Below are positions 1 through 14,462 of a DNA stretch of 64,000 nt, one piece after another; the first letter of the stretch is position 1; each line of letters starts with the position of its first letter. Below the pieces are notes generated by a model. It was not told the DNA's origin. It saw nothing but the letters and a program-made list of their open reading frames with translations, and ran no database searches. The stretch covers positions 9,555,377 through 9,619,376 of the forward strand of contig CP034980.1 in assembly GCA_004026145.2 (NCBI GenBank), read 5' to 3'. The position numbers were made by a program, and so were the translations under genes. Origin of the DNA: Takifugu bimaculatus (taxonomy: Eukaryota > Chordata > Actinopteri > Tetraodontiformes > Tetraodontidae).

Positions 1-3000
1 AGTTGAAATTTTTCCTCCCAGATGACAGCTTTAAAAAAGCTGCTTTAAAAGATTCCTTTGAGGCTCATAAGATGTTTCTGATCACGATACAGTAGTTAAA
101 TATTTCATCTCTTTGTTTTGTTAATACTGAAAAGCCAATAAAACTGACATTTTTGGCTTAGAATTACCTTGAATAGATTGATGGAAATAACATGAGCATG
201 TTTCCTCAGTGGGCACAAAGACTGCTGATTGCTAATTGCTAATACATTAGTCCTGTTGTGAAGCCGCCTATTGCGGTTCACCAGATAGACCATTAGGAGC
301 AGTCCTGGAAATAGTGATTTAAGTGACCATTTCATCATGGTCATCCATCACGGTTTACATGCTAGCTAATGGCCAAAACAAATAGGATCTGCTTCAGATA
401 ACAAAAGAAAAACAAAACTTAATTCCCCCAAATGTCTGACTTCTGACCGACAACACTCGCCCCTGCACCACATCCCTGTTAGTCTGGGTTCCATTTAACT
501 CTCCTCACTGTCTGTTTCCCTCCGTTCTCGCCTGTAAAGATGCAGCACAAAGCATGCTGTGTTGAACTGCTGCCTGTTCTCAGAGGGCCGACCTTGCTTT
601 CTTAGCTGGAGAACATAAGTGTTGACCCCAGGACAGAACCCTTTCTCCCCTACTGTGAGTGACAGCCCTGCTGGAAATGTGGACACAGGACGTTGTTGCC
701 CCCATTGGGAGTTAAGGGGCATGTTCTCTCCCAACACTGCAGTCTGGGTGGGCCCAATCATGGAGGACATCTTCTGTTGGTGGTACAGTGCATGCAAACA
801 TCTCAGATGTGAAGCGGTAGATTGCATTACGAGGGAGGGTCCCAAGGTTCCGTCTGCAGGCTTTGTTTGTGAGAAATAGAACCTGGTGAAGTTTTTAAAA
901 TTAGCCCTGCCCGTCCGGTTCCTTGTTTCTTTGCTTTGCAGATTAGGCCCAGTTTGTAAAACAAGAACATTAAATAATCAAGAGTCGATTTTGGCCCATT
1001 GAACAGGAGCCTCACGCTCAACCCCACCAATCCAAAACATGTATGAAACCCAAACTGACTCGTCGAATATCGGCCTTTTAAAACAAGCTGAGTCTCGGGC
1101 CAAAATCATTAGTAAAGTAATCCGTCAGTCTAACCCTGACTCGCTGACCCAAACCACAGTGTCAGCCAACACAGACAGAGCTGCTATGTGCTCGGAAGGT
1201 AACACAGACTTTATCTGTCGGGAGGAGCTGGAAGATAGCGGAAAATGACAGCAGATGTAGTCTTACGAGGATAAAATCACATTTTTTCACCCACTTCATC
1301 AAAGAAAGGTATTTTACTGGACTGACCTCTCAGAAACCTCTTAAACCCCGTCTACAGTTTCTCGACTGGACTTTGTGCTGCTGATGAATAAGATGATACG
1401 CTAAACCCAGCTTTCTTTGGCAAGAGAAGATCAATACACACCTACCAGATGCCAGTCCCATGATCTATGGCCTGTACTTGTTTTTGTGGAGAACCTTGGT
1501 TAAACATCAGTCTTCATCATTTCCCCTTCTCTGTATACATCCACTTTGTTAGCCCTCAAACCTCAGACATCACACATCTACTGAATATAAGTGATTCATC
1601 AAGTCAGTCACAGTGATGCATTCACATTCCGGCTTTGACCGCGTGAGACTTCTTTTTATAACTTTAAAGTGAGGTCTCTCACTTTAGTGAAGTGGAGATG
1701 TTGTCGGCTGGAATAGCAGAGGAGCAGAATAAGATATCTGAAGGTGGAATTAAGTAGTTATATATCCAGGCCCCAATGAGTTGCATATTTAAAGTGGGAG
1801 GAAAAAAACGGTGCTCAGAATCTCGCCAAGTACCAAGCTGTGTGGTGCACAAACAAATAAGGCCAAACAAGTCCAAATAAAGCAAAGTACTTTGGCTCCA
1901 TTTATACAACTGGGCCTCTTACAGTTGGTCTGGCCTCATGTATTTGACGCCCTTTGATGGGACCAGCGCTGTGGTTCAGGTCGGATCCCGTCAGGCGGGC
2001 AGACAGAAGGTAGATACAGTGCACCTGAGCTGCTGAAGCAAGTGGGGAGATGTGCTGGAATGCAGGAAAGACCAGTTCTATTTCCAGTTTTGGGAAGTCA
2101 CAGAGAGCTGTTTTCTTGCAACGCAGTCGTATTTACCCCCTCAAAAACATCCACAGGAGCTAGAGCACAGCTCCTCTTCAAACAAGCTCTCTGGAAGTGG
2201 GAAATAAAGCTTCACCACGCTGATCAGTGAGATCTACAGAGGGCAAGTGCTCCTAAATGGTGCGTTCTGGCTCTCCAGATTCTGGCGAGTCACCTTGTTC
2301 CGAGGCCTCTGTTTGCAGATCGGCAGCTTGTCAGCCAGTCGGCCTCTTAAAGGGGCATTTAAAAGCCTGCCTGCAGCAATGCACTCCCTCAATGACCTCT
2401 TTATTTGTTAAAATAGATTATTTTAAATAAATTACAGAGCACTTTTACTGAATAAACAGAGACTTTGGGGCTGCGGCCTACGTGACATTCTTACCGCAGC
2501 CGCAGAGATCCTAAATGAGTAGTGAGCTGTGTAATCGCCTTTGATTTCACTGATAGGACTCTGATTCTTTGAGTAAACGAGATGGAGAAGTTGATGAATC
2601 TGAAAGGCTTAATGGAGGAAAGGGGGGAAAAAAGCTGCTGCCAAGCTGCACTCGTGATGTTTTTCAGGTTTAAACATTAAACACCACCCCAACCTTTGGA
2701 CAACTTAAAAGCAGAAAGGTCAGAAACTGTTTGTTTTAGCCTTTATTTTGCTCTGATGAGTCAATCCCTACAAAGGTTCAGAGTTGATCCAGATTAGCGA
2801 AGCGCTCGACGCGAGTAGAAAAGTTGTTTAATGTAATTGTGGGCCAGCTCCTCTATTTCTAATTAGCTAATTTCCCATAGCGACACCAGTGTGCAGCCTA
2901 TGCTGAAAAGTGGGAATCGCTCTCCGCTGCTCTGCTCCAACTCCGTTTGCAGCTAATTTGTTGTGGCAGGGCCTAGTTTAGCCTGGATTACTGTTGCCCT

Positions 3001-3568
3001 GAAAGAAATCTAGAAATAATAGAATTCTGACAGTCCAAAGCGGAGAAGCCATGAAGAAATTAGGTTTGATTAACCTTATGAGTGCTTGTTCCAATTCTCG
3101 CAGGTCTATTTATTTTCGAACATGTGGTCGACATTCCTGCAGGCACATTTCCCGGCATGTCTATTACATCTAATCTATAAGTGGTTCCAAAAAAATAAAA
3201 GAAAGGACTGCATGTATGTGCGCACACGTCATGCAGGCAATTTCAGGCAAAATGGACATATGAAATGACAAACTGGAGCACATGTTTTTTTCTCATGGAA
3301 AGCATTGCAGAAGCTAAGTTAGCATGTGCAGAAAGATATACGAGTAAGATTTTAATTAAGCTAAACCTTAATAGAGAAGGGAGGGAAATAAACATCCAAT
3401 AATGGTTATTGGTTTTGTTGCTTGAGTAGCGAGTTTATGAGACGAGACCACAGACTCACAAACTTGTTTTAGTGGCAACCGTTGGCAAGCACCATTTCCA
3501 TGGCAACAAGGATGTACTGTAAAAGGATGCCGTTGATGGTTTTTCTCCTGATTTTCAATGTGATTGTT

Positions 3569-3618
3569 AAGCTTGTATTGATACATTCTTCAAATCAAGC
3601 ATGTATTAATACAAGCTT
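3569..3618. repeat. Inverted repeat, 18-bp arms, 14-nt loop
   Basis: The left arm AAGCTTGTATTGATACAT (3569-3586) and right arm ATGTATTAATACAAGCTT (3601-3618) pair at 17 of 18 positions. Confidence 0.9.
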
Positions 3619-6050
3619 TGTTTGTATTACACAAAAAAATCACCTATTTTTAACTTACTGGGCAGATTTGGGTTTTTTTTGTTTTGTTTTTCTTCAGTTA
3701 CACTGGTCAACTACAACAGCTGAAACAAGTCTACAGCTGACCTTTCCTGGGCCAAATGTGTGATTACCTGTATGATTATGAATAATTAGAGGGAAAACTT
3801 AATTCATAAGCTATTAAGTGCTGCATGAATGTGACTCTCAGTGGCTCTTTAAGGCCACTCTGAATGCAGCACACAGAGCCAGCTCAGTTCTCCCTCCCCC
3901 TGGCAGCTATAATTGAGCCTAATAGCCACAGCACAGACATAGGGAACCTCTTTGACACCTAGACCAAATTTTCTAATGAAATGATCAAATAAGCATCATC
4001 CAGCCGCTGGATATCAAAGCGGCGGGCAGCTGGCATCTCGTCATAGTCTGACATTTGGGCTTTTTTAAGCACTGCCAGGCCTGTTTCCCCTCCTTGTCTG
4101 CTGGCCTTGTATTAAGACTAATAATGGGGGAAGGTCCTGGAGTGGAGGAGATGCAGCGGTGACTGAAGGTGACGTTTGCCAGCTGCTGAAGAGGACGATT
4201 GGGTTGATTTCATCTGAAGTGGGCTTTGACCAGTTGACATCCTGCAGATGCTCTTTTTTTTCCCACATGTCATACGCATAGAAGTAAATCAACAACAGTT
4301 GTTGCAATAAAGCACAAGCATCATTTTCCAATAATTCTTCAGATTAACAGTTGACCCCAGACGAATGTCGGCCTTCAGCTCTTCTTTCATCCCCGTTTAG
4401 TTGCTCAGCTTTTACTGGTCACAGTTTGCGTCTCATGAAGCGGTGCACATCCTCGGCAGGAAGGACTGCGTGTCTGCCGACGTGCCGTTGGACCACGCAG
4501 AAGACGGCTTGGCGCGCTGTAATTGGAATGAGAAGGGATGAAATCATTGTGTTGGCAGAGCTGCACTGCAACCTTCCAGCGTTAGCGTGTCCGAAGCTTG
4601 GGAAATGTGCATCAGCGGAGACACCGACACGCCCACTCCGTCTTTGGTCCACTCTGTGTAAATGTGTTTATTAATGAAATTCGGTCCGGTTTTCAGACTT
4701 TTCCATGAAATCTAAAGCGTCACTCGTGTTTCTCTTTACAGCAAACTCAACATCAGACACAATCGGCGCTCTTGTCTTGTTGGTTTGGTGCAGAAATGTC
4801 GGGTGGGAATGCTCTTCAAAGAGAAATAATACTAAAAAAAATTACGGGAAACAGTCGATACTCTGAAGCCTCTTGAAGAGCTAAAACTTTTGTTCCATTT
4901 TCTCATCCTTCGAGAGAATATTTGGGGTTTCGGTGTGTTGGTCAGGCAAACTCTGGATGAAAAAGGCTTCAATGGTTCCTCTTTAACGACGGTGAATAGA
5001 CAATGGAAACACTGACCCTGAGGCCAATTTTCCACATTACAAAAAAAGGAATAATTTCTTTCAGTAAATAAAAGTGCGGAAAGTAACAAAATGGCACAAA
5101 GACTGATGAGCGGTTGGTTTTCAACCTGCACCTCTAGTCTGATTCAGAGTGCTTTAATGAACGTGTTGTGTTTCACCCATAATTAACTGTGATCCGTGTG
5201 TGAACTGTGACCCGAAAGAAAGCGGTGCACTAGAAAAAACATTAAAACACGATACCTCACCCCTTTCTTTTCCTCGAGGCTGATCTGCTTTAATTCAGGC
5301 CATGTTAAATAAAGCCAAACACTTTCTCAAGGTTCCTCTTCCTAAGTTTGACATCGCCGCCCCAGCAGAAGTGGTTAGACCTTTTCTGGAATCCCCTCCG
5401 GAGCTCAGGATGTCGTCAGCCCCCCGCCTGCTTATTTTTCATGCTTCTATTGGGACTGAACACGTGCAGACTTGTGCCCACTTTCCCCCCGCCGGCACTT
5501 GTTTGGTTACATTTGACTTTCTGCACGATAAGAACCACATTGGACTTCGGGCAGCGACTGGGAGAGTTGACACTGGCTGAAAGTCCCTCCACAGGGTTCC
5601 AGCGTGTAGTCTGCAGAATCTCTGGGAGTCGGCCCCCCTATAATGTTACCTTTCAAGTGCTTTGTCACAGGGTGAGATCTTCTGGTTTGCCTCTCCTGTT
5701 GGCTGACTCTCACAGCTCATGTGTTGTTTTAAGAGCCTTATTTTAACAAATGTGAGCGTGTGGGGAATGTTTCCACTTTGTTTATGGAATATTTTCTGAC
5801 ACCTACTTACACCGTTATCGTCCTCGTGCTCGTAAAGCCTCTAAATGATGCTGCCGACAGTGCCAGCTTCAACGCGTTGACCCACGGTTATGAAGACAGA
5901 ATGACCCTCTTAAACTCTGCAGCAGCATCTTTTTAAAGGACAAACCTTTTTTTATACGTTGTTTTCCTCCACAGTCACAATCTACAGCTGTTTCCTGGTA
6001 TCTGCAGCCAAATGTTTTCCATTATTAGAGAGAATATTTTCAGCCTAATA

Positions 6051-6090
6051 ACACAGGAAATCCATACATTACACAGGAAATCCATACATT
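6051..6090. repeat. Tandem duplication of 20 bp
   Basis: Two exact copies of ACACAGGAAATCCATACATT in tandem, flanked on both sides by ATTTTCAGC. Confidence 0.95.
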
Positions 6091-6494
6091 ATTTTCAGCA
6101 TAGCCTCTTTGAACTAATGAAATACTTGAATGGAAAACTGTTTTCATGTGCAGGAGTATTACCTTTCAGCTTCAGCTAGTGTGCACTTCTGATGCTGTGG
6201 TGCATTTGAACATGCATGTTAGCTGGAGGAAACATGTCTTTAAATGCAAACAGCACATATTAACAACCAAATATAATGTTTTATCTCACACAAAGCAAAT
6301 GTCTGGCAATATTATTGCATAGAATCAACCAGATCATTTGCAGCACAGAACCAGGTGTGTGAGGTCAAATGTTACTTTTTTCTCTAGTTACGTCTCAAGT
6401 TACTTGTAGTTTAAATCCCACTGAAGCTTAAATATTGCACTCTTTGCAATATTGCAAAATAAAACATACATATAATCTGGAACACATTAATGTG

Positions 6495-6499
<5 letters not shown>

Positions 6500-6559
<60 letters not shown>
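6500..6559. repeat. (AT)n microsatellite
   Basis: About 30 uninterrupted dinucleotide units. Confidence 0.98.
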
Positions 6560-6563
<4 letters not shown>

Positions 6564-7368
6564 CTGAGTAAAATCAGTTGGTGAGTCTGATTAAAGTCAA
6601 CTTTAAAGTCATTGGCCCCTAAATTTCAGAAAACATTTTTTCAAACTATAAAATAATTGGCATTAATTTTTGAGTGAAGTTTGGACACTTCGGTCTCAAG
6701 AAGTAAAAAAAAAAATTAAAAACACAAAATGTGAAGTTTTATAAACCTGGGAAACTATATTTAATAACTAGGCCGATTTTAAACGAATTATTAATATTTG
6801 AAGCGTCCAGGTGGATTAAAAGTCCTATTTTGTTTGTCCAGGAAGGCATAAATTCCACATGGAGGCAACAAAAGGCTGCCTCTGTCCTGCTTTATCACAG
6901 TCATGTGTCCCGGCTCGTGTTCTCGGATAGTTGTCTTATTCTTCTGTGTTTGGATAAGGCCTCCTCCCTAACACCCCCTGATTTGCCAAAGGCTCTGCAC
7001 AATTAGGAGTTCAAACTGTTCTCTAACAGGTAGGGATTTTTCCAGCCCTTCACCCAGACCGCACCGCTGACTCCTGCTGCCCGAGGGTGTCAGTTTGTCA
7101 TTTTAGGGGCAGCGGACAGGTAACCTCAAAGGGCAGCGAAATAACTCTAATTCTCTGTTTGACATTGACAGAAGTCCCCTCTCCTCACCATCTGGCACAG
7201 CTGCCGGCAGAGGACGTGGGCTGTGACCTGGTTGTCAAGGACACAGATGGAAATTAAGAAAAGTGGACTTGTTTCAAACAATTATAGAAATTACTTTAAT
7301 ATCTTAAAACAAAAAGATGGAGAAATATATTTATTTGAGATGTTGACTGTCAGATTGAATTTCCACTC

Positions 7369-7460
<92 letters not shown>

Positions 7461-10400
7461 CTGTTTGCCTGACAGATTAAGGACGAAGAGATTGTCGGCC
7501 AGGTGTGTTTTCTATTGGACCTAATATTTCTGTTTGGTCCTACTTTTTGAAAATCAAGTAAGCACCTGCCTGGGTCTTAAGGAAGAGCGGGTCGCGACCC
7601 CGGGGCCTCCAACGCTGAAATGGACACCAGCTAATAAGAGACCCGTCTGTTAAATTGTAATTGAATGTTACACGGCACTCTGAACTCAGAATGGTCTCTA
7701 TTTTTCCCGTAAGCGTGCGGGACTTAGGCAGACGCTCCAATGACAGCCTAATTTCATCAGTGAGGAGCAGCGGCGAGTGTTTTTGTTCCAGCCTCTGCCC
7801 CCAAAATACGGCCCTTATTAATGATAATTGGTGAAAAGGTGACACATGTCTGACTTTTGTTTATCTTCCATTTTCGGTAATTCGAAGCACACTTTTTAAA
7901 CACAAGGATAAAATTGAAATTGGAAAAACTACCAGCACAATGCCTTTTTTTTAAAACCGGTAACTGGTGCTCAAATGGCAGAGTTTCTAAAATATATATT
8001 TTTAGTGCCAAATGGCACACGAAGCTACATATTCAAAATGCTCATCATTGGAGAAAACACATGAGAACAGAACTTTCCTGCAACAAAAGCAGTTGATTTT
8101 TAAATGTTGAGCGAGCTTTTATTGAAAGGAATGCGAGCAGCCTTTTATGACTGTAAAGTGTGACGAGTGAAGGCTGTTTTCTGTGTTCTTACTTGATATT
8201 TTTGGTGTGTTTGCATGTTTAACAGTGCACGCCCTTCAGGTCAGTGCAGCAGCCGTGTCCTTTCACTGTGACCTTGAAATTGTACCTGGATGCTTCCCTA
8301 CATGTTTTCTTGCCTCGCCATGTGGCGCTAACACCTCTATCATTGGTATTGCTGGTTTCCCAAATGACCATGAGTCCCTGCACCATCACAGATGCTACAA
8401 TTTTAGACTACGTGACGATGAGTTAGAAAACGCAGCCCGGTTATATTAGCGCGGGCGGTTCTGACTCATCTCTGGGTTGTGGAGTTTGATCTGTTCCTCC
8501 TGGATCCAGTGAGGAACCGTCTTCGCAGATAATGGTTTTTGGTTCTCTGGTTCTCACCACAGGATCAGGTCTGTTTTCAATAGCGTGCCATCTGATCTGA
8601 TCCAATACATCTTCATCTGTTGGTTCCGTTCCCTTCTTTCGGATTCTGCGAATCGCGTGAATCGGACTGTTGATGATGAATTCCGTGCTGTTTCACATTG
8701 GGAAACATTCTTTTATTTTTGGCATTTGCATCTTTACGTCGGGCTGATTCATCTGGAATGCTCTCCTATGCAGTTATTTTACTAACCTGTGGCCAGTTCA
8801 CCTCAATAACCATGAGATGATCCACCAGCTGGTTTGTTTTACGTTTCACAACTTTCACAGTCTTTTGTCACCACTTTCCCACGGCTCTTTACACGCGTTG
8901 GCTGCGAATTCCAACGGGCGTCCAGCTTTTAAAAGAGGAAAAATTGTTCCAGCATTTGTTATTTCGTCTTTGTGCTATTTTCATCTAATTATGGGGTTGT
9001 AAATATCAAAATATCAGATTTGCAACCTCATCACATCCTGTTTCTGTTTGAAATCTTGAGTTTTTGGACAATGAGAAGGACGAGCTGTGTTTACAGAGGG
9101 GCAGCAGCAGAGGGAGTAAAACACTGTCTGCAGGGAATTGTGCATGTGCGTGTGTGAGAGAGATGAGATGTCCACGGACCAGCAGCGTCACTCTTTTCAA
9201 AAGTCCATTTGGAGTCAATGTGTGCGTCTCTTCCCATCACGGATCGCGATCTTCTGAAACGTTACTTCTGCTCTTGTCGGCACTGAACTGGGGGGAAAAG
9301 AAAAAAGCCTTTTAACCTGATTTCAAAGCCAAAACCACTCAAAAGAAGAAGAAAAGGGAAAATACTGTGACGCAGACTGCAAAAGGCCCCGTAATTGATC
9401 CACGGGACCCCAGAGGGCACGACTCCTGTCAGATCAGCCACGCTGAAGAACTGCCAGAGCCACACACTGCAGGGAATAACGGCTAATTAGCCCCGTTTAA
9501 ACATTTCCTGGTTTGAAGAACTTAAAGAGCAGAGGCCACAATCAAGCAAACAATAGCTGCTGACTGCAAAGCTCCGACGCTGGATCGGCCGGTTGGTAAC
9601 ATTTAAGGAAACATGAGCAGCAGATCAGAAACCGAACCAGATGACCCGCAGATCACCTGCGCACCATCAAGAAATCCCTGAAGAGCTCCAGAAAAGACCT
9701 CCTGAATCTGTGACAGTTTATGCCTGTGTAGTGGGGAGCTGCACAATATCGGACAGGCTTCGGAGTTTTTAAGCTGAGTCAGCAATGCTGTGAACTTCAG
9801 TCCTGTGAAAAATAGAAGGAAACTTTGACGTTTTTGCTCAAAAATTGGCTTAACAAAGAGGACAGAATATTGTTATAAGCATGAAATAAATATAAGAAAT
9901 GTATAAAATATTAGCCTTTCTGTGAAGGTTGTTGTGGTAGATCACTGTATTTATATTCAAATCCACTCACCAAACATTGTTTATCAGAGATCTTTGTGAG
10001 TTACTGTGCAGGTGCACGCTGTCAGCCGGCTGCGTTGAACTCCTAAAATAATTACCCATATAAAACTGTTTGCACATATCATTTGAACTGCATGTAGACA
10101 GAAGACTTTTTAACGTGGAGAGACCCAACCGACTGGTTTTCTCATTCAGCGTGTCATCAATCATGTGTATAAATCCGCTTTATGTTTCTCAGCAGCTTCT
10201 CTTTCACATTCTGCGGCTCGGCTTTATTCCGCTGCTGGTCGTGCTGGCGGTCGGAGCGTCCAGGCCGCTCCCGGTCAGACCGAAGTGTTACCTTCTCACT
10301 TCAGCAGTGTGTGTTTCCATGCCGTCCCTGCAGGACAATAGACACGCTGAACAGGCATCAATAAATAATAGACAGCTGCACAGAGCACTGAAGAGGACCC

Positions 10401-10636
10401 CCCCTCCTCATCTGTCACAGATCATCATTAGTGTTGTCTCGCCTTGTCCCTCGGCTTAGGGAGACACACACCGCCGGAGCAAATAAGCCTTTTCATCAGC
10501 AAGTTTGTGGTTATCACCATCCCAGAATAGGAGGCCGTGTGACCAGCAGCACGCTGTGGTAACCTGCATTCTAATTAAATTGGTCCCAGACTGTTTGCTC
10601 AGATGATCGCGTGTCACTGAGACACATTTACGCAAT
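6560..10636. other. Noncoding, contains one long GT microsatellite
   Basis: Apart from the GT tract at 7371-7459 I see nothing I can assign. Open frames near 7223, 7540 and 10070 have no recognisable domain, and the first one is built from the GT repeat. Confidence 0.55.
7371..7459. repeat. (GT)n microsatellite
   Basis: About 44 uninterrupted GT units, able to form Z-DNA. Confidence 0.98.
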
Positions 10637-10660
10637 CACACACACACACACACACACACA
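10637..10660. repeat. (CA)12 microsatellite
   Basis: Twelve uninterrupted CA units. Confidence 0.95.
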
Positions 10661-10740
10661 TTTAATCTCTCACATGTAGGTTATTATTTTAAGACCTTCA
10701 GAGTAACCATGCTTCTAACAACATTACAGAGCATTTAAAT

Positions 10741-10741
<1 letters not shown>

Positions 10742-10815
<74 letters not shown>
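10742..10815. repeat. (ATT)n microsatellite
   Basis: About 24 uninterrupted triplets. Confidence 0.97.
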
Positions 10816-11179
10816 GCGTTGTTGATTGGAAAAAAAATATTCATCTGTTTTATTGGATGGCAGAAACTATGCTTGAAACGTTAAAAGATAATTTTGACCT
10901 TTACAGTATTGTGTTGTTTAAATGCTTTTTTTAAATAGCAGTGCACAGTTCACGTTGTGTATTCTACACATGAACTAAATTGGAGTTTTAGGGATTCAGG
11001 CCTGAGACCTCCCCACATATCCGGTATGTCCCCTCTGTTCTCCATCCTGTTTGGGTAATCTTGTACTAAAAGCAGCTGCTTTGTGTTCCCACCTGGCCAC
11101 AGGTTAGCAGGTAAGCATGTAACAAGCCCTACATTGGTTTGTCTGCTCCACTTAACACCTGACATACCTCCTCAGTTGT

Positions 11180-11199
11180 TGACCTCTGACCCCTGACCC
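11180..11199 (-). promoter_or_regulatory. Three-part direct repeat of nuclear-receptor half sites
   Basis: TGACCT, TGACCC and TGACCC are each separated by one base, i.e. two overlapping DR1-type sites. DR1 binds HNF4, COUP-TF and RXR partners. Function is inferred. Confidence 0.4.
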
Positions 11200-13124
11200 G
11201 AGGCTGACAACTGGGGAGAAGTCTCGGGGATGCTTTCCTTTCTTTCTCTGCCGTGCAGCCCTTTTCTTCTCGCTGAGTGCTGCAGACTGAGACGAGGTGA
11301 AAGGTATCCAGGCGGGGAGGGGGAGGTCCTGCAGGTGTTCATGCCTCCACACCTCTCAAGTTCAAAAGCCATTGAACCCTTAGCAACCAGGTAGCAGTCA
11401 AACAAAGCGTCACCCACCCCCACCCCGAGGCGACAACGTCCTCGGTTTTACTGTCAGCGCGCTCGGTGTTAACCCACCGTCCTCAGTGTCCTCCTCACTC
11501 CCCCGACAAATAAAATACACCCATTTTCTGCCAGTGTGATGTCATAAATTATACATCCTGCAAACTCACTTAACTGAAAACCTGTTAAATAACGGCTGAA
11601 CTCCTCCACCTTCCCAAACATGTTCAATATTCCCGTAGACCCGCACGGGTTCAAACCGGGAGCCGGTCCAAGCATTACTAGTAACATTAGTGTCAGAAAT
11701 TTAATGCGCAGGTGTGAATGGATTCTCAAACAAGTCGGGGAGGCCCCCTGGCGAGGCCTCCAGGGCCAACGGCAGGTTTAAATAAATACGCTGCTCAGCA
11801 GACGTGTTGGCAGCTGGGGCCTGATATGGCCGCCCTTGTTTGTGTTGTGGCTTCGCGAGGGAGCGGAGGAGAAAGCGGAGAGAGATTCAACAATTTCCTG
11901 GGAGACAGAAAAGATCGAGTGTGTGGACGTGGTGCCTGATGGGAGCGCCAGGTCAGGTCAGCGAAGAGGCGCGGTGGACAAGATTTACCCTCTCTACGTA
12001 GGACATTTTTAAGGAGAGCAAAAGAATCCAAAACAATAGGACCTGGATATGAACCTGGATAATACTTGAAACTCTCAGTTTTTAGGCAATAGTGACAATT
12101 ATTACATGTTCATGTAGTGCAATATTTTTAGTGTATTCACACATATATTGATATTAAATGCACTGCTTTTGTATGCATTTTTTATACTATGCATTTATAT
12201 TTTGTCACCGGTCTTCTTTAGTGCAATATTGACACAATATTATAATTTTTCATCATGTCACACTATAATAGAAATATAGTTAAGATTTCTAAAACATCCC
12301 AGCTAGAAGCTGGAAGTTGTTTTTATGTCATTCTTCAAATGGGGGATTGCCATGATGTGACATTAGAGGAGAAAACTATCAACAAAAACAATCATATTAC
12401 TTTTATTCGTGTTCCCCGGTCTCAATGTGACGACTGAGGGAGCCGAGGAGGCTGTTTGAGGGGAGTTTACGGATTAAGAGCTGAACAGGGAGAAAAAAAA
12501 ATCCAAATTTGAGGATCAGTTTCAGGGTTTCTTTCCAACATGCCAAACCTCCCTCATGAACGTCCCCGGAGTTGTTGATTCCTCCAGGCAGGCTGCCAGA
12601 GGGGGTATGAAGAGTGAGCAGCTCTAAGTCTGGCAGTATTTCCCGTGGATTCCTGCTGATCCACTGAGAGACACCTGCAGGATATCTGATACTGTATATT
12701 TCGCCTCCGAGCCGGAGCTCAGGTACATCGTCACCGCCGTTAGTTCAGATTTAACCCTTGCAGAGGAAACCATCTTCATCACTCCTCATGTCAGACATAA
12801 ACCATCTCTGGAGGAAACATCTAAATAAGGTAAGAACGTTTAGAGACGTTAGACATGAACTGCGGCTGCTGCTGTACCATTACTAATGCTAAGAAGGCCA
12901 AAGCCACCTTTGTTGTCCCGTCTTCATTGTGTGTCTCCCTTTGGTGAAACTTTCATAGCAGGAGTGTAAAACTCTATCCTCCGCTCTATGAATAGCTGGG
13001 CAGGACGGGGAGGGCTAACAATAGTTGAGGTTTGGGTGTTCCCTGCATCACACACTCCACAGAGAGAGACAGGCCTTTAGATCCTCCTGAATCCCTCATC
13101 AAGTATTAAAGCTGCTGTCACTCA

Positions 13125-13129
13125 GCGGC

Positions 13130-13163
<34 letters not shown>

Positions 13164-13164
13164 G
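13125..13164. repeat. (GGC)n microsatellite
   Basis: About 12 GGC units with two GGT interruptions. No open gene context was seen. Confidence 0.93.
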
Positions 13165-14434
13165 CACAGCCAGACCTGCGTGAGGTGGTGCGTCGAGATG
13201 CTTCTGCGACTTTAAATACTCAGAGAGCGTGAAAACAGTTTTAATGTTCTATTCATAAAACAGAGTGGGTTCAAATTTCATAACCTCCAGGTAGCGTGTA
13301 TGAAAGTAGGCAGGAAACAGGAAGCGTGCTCGACGTCATGAACACATAATATAGATCCTCGCTTAAAAATCTCTTTTGTTGATTGTAGACCTTTTGTGTT
13401 GTTCCCACCAGAAGAGTTTTCACTGCAACCGTGTTTCAAAAGGAACTTTATCGTTTTAACCTCTCTTTTTTGTTGTTGGCCCTGGTGTCCTTCTCTAAGA
13501 TGATGAATCGTTTACTAAAGTGTTAACGTCTGTTGTAATGGTTGCGGCGGAGTAGCTGGATGGTGCCGTGAAACAGTTTCTCCATCAGTGGAAATTCAGG
13601 AACAGCGCTGACCGGCAGAGTTTACAGTGACGGTAAATCAGCCCTCGGTTTTGCCAAAGCAAACAGAAACTACAAAAAGACGGATACTTTTTTCCCCCCT
13701 CTGCCTTTCAAAACCTATTCAGAATTGAATTTGTTGCAGGCGCGTTGAGGGTTGTTCTAGCAGTTCTCTCTCCTACCTGCAATGAGCCGGGTGATGACCT
13801 CCAGCCCACTTCATTGTGGAGCCTCAGGATTAGTCACAGGACACCACAGATATTAATAACTGCTCTGGAAATGAACAGAACATGTAATCACATCCCCTGT
13901 TGCACGATTTAATTTCCACACCCGTGAACAGAATGGTGGAAAATCCAACTGCTGAACTTCTCCGAAAGGCCATGAGTGGCGTTAAGTCCTGACAGGCCAA
14001 CAAAAAGGGAGGGAAATATGTTTCGCGGGGTCCGTCAGGAGCGATCATGTTTCAGCTGACATTCACCTCCAAACACCTGAGACGGGTGACTTTTGCATGG
14101 GGAGGATTATCTGTTATGAAGTCTGAAGAGGCTCCCATTGTGAGGCGGCGGAGATGTGGCGTTGGCTTTGCTTACACGAGGCGAGGGCGGCGAGGAGACG
14201 AGATCAGCTCATCAATGAATTAGTAACACGCTCAGGACACTTTGGGCGATACTCCGAAGATTCGCCACCGGGGCCCCTTTTAACCGCAGCTGTTTATCCA
14301 TTTATAAATAAGTAAATTTGACTCAATAATTGAAGAGACAATTGACCCCACATAATTGATGCTGCACATTAAAGATTTACGCTGCCTCTTAAGTGTAGCA
14401 CATCGGGCCCCACTTTTAATGATGACGGATGGCC

Positions 14435-14462
14435 GTTGTTGTTGTTGTTGTTGTTGTTGTTG
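14435..14462. repeat. (GTT)9 microsatellite
   Basis: Nine uninterrupted triplets. Confidence 0.95.

Larger units (their letters stand above)
1..6499. other. Noncoding, no gene recognised
   Basis: Open frames here are short and show no known protein motif. The stretch holds a near-perfect hairpin (3569-3618), a 20-bp direct duplication (6051-6090), and some dense homeobox-type TAATTA-like motifs (around 2850-2870). In human the region beyond RAB28 is gene-poor, which is consistent. Confidence 0.6.

Noticed and set aside
7223..7480. Open frame ending in a long Val-Cys run
   Set aside because: Produced by the (GT)n microsatellite.
11718..12031. GC-rich overlapping open frames as a possible gene
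   Set aside because: No recognisable motif, no splice structure, no support on either strand.
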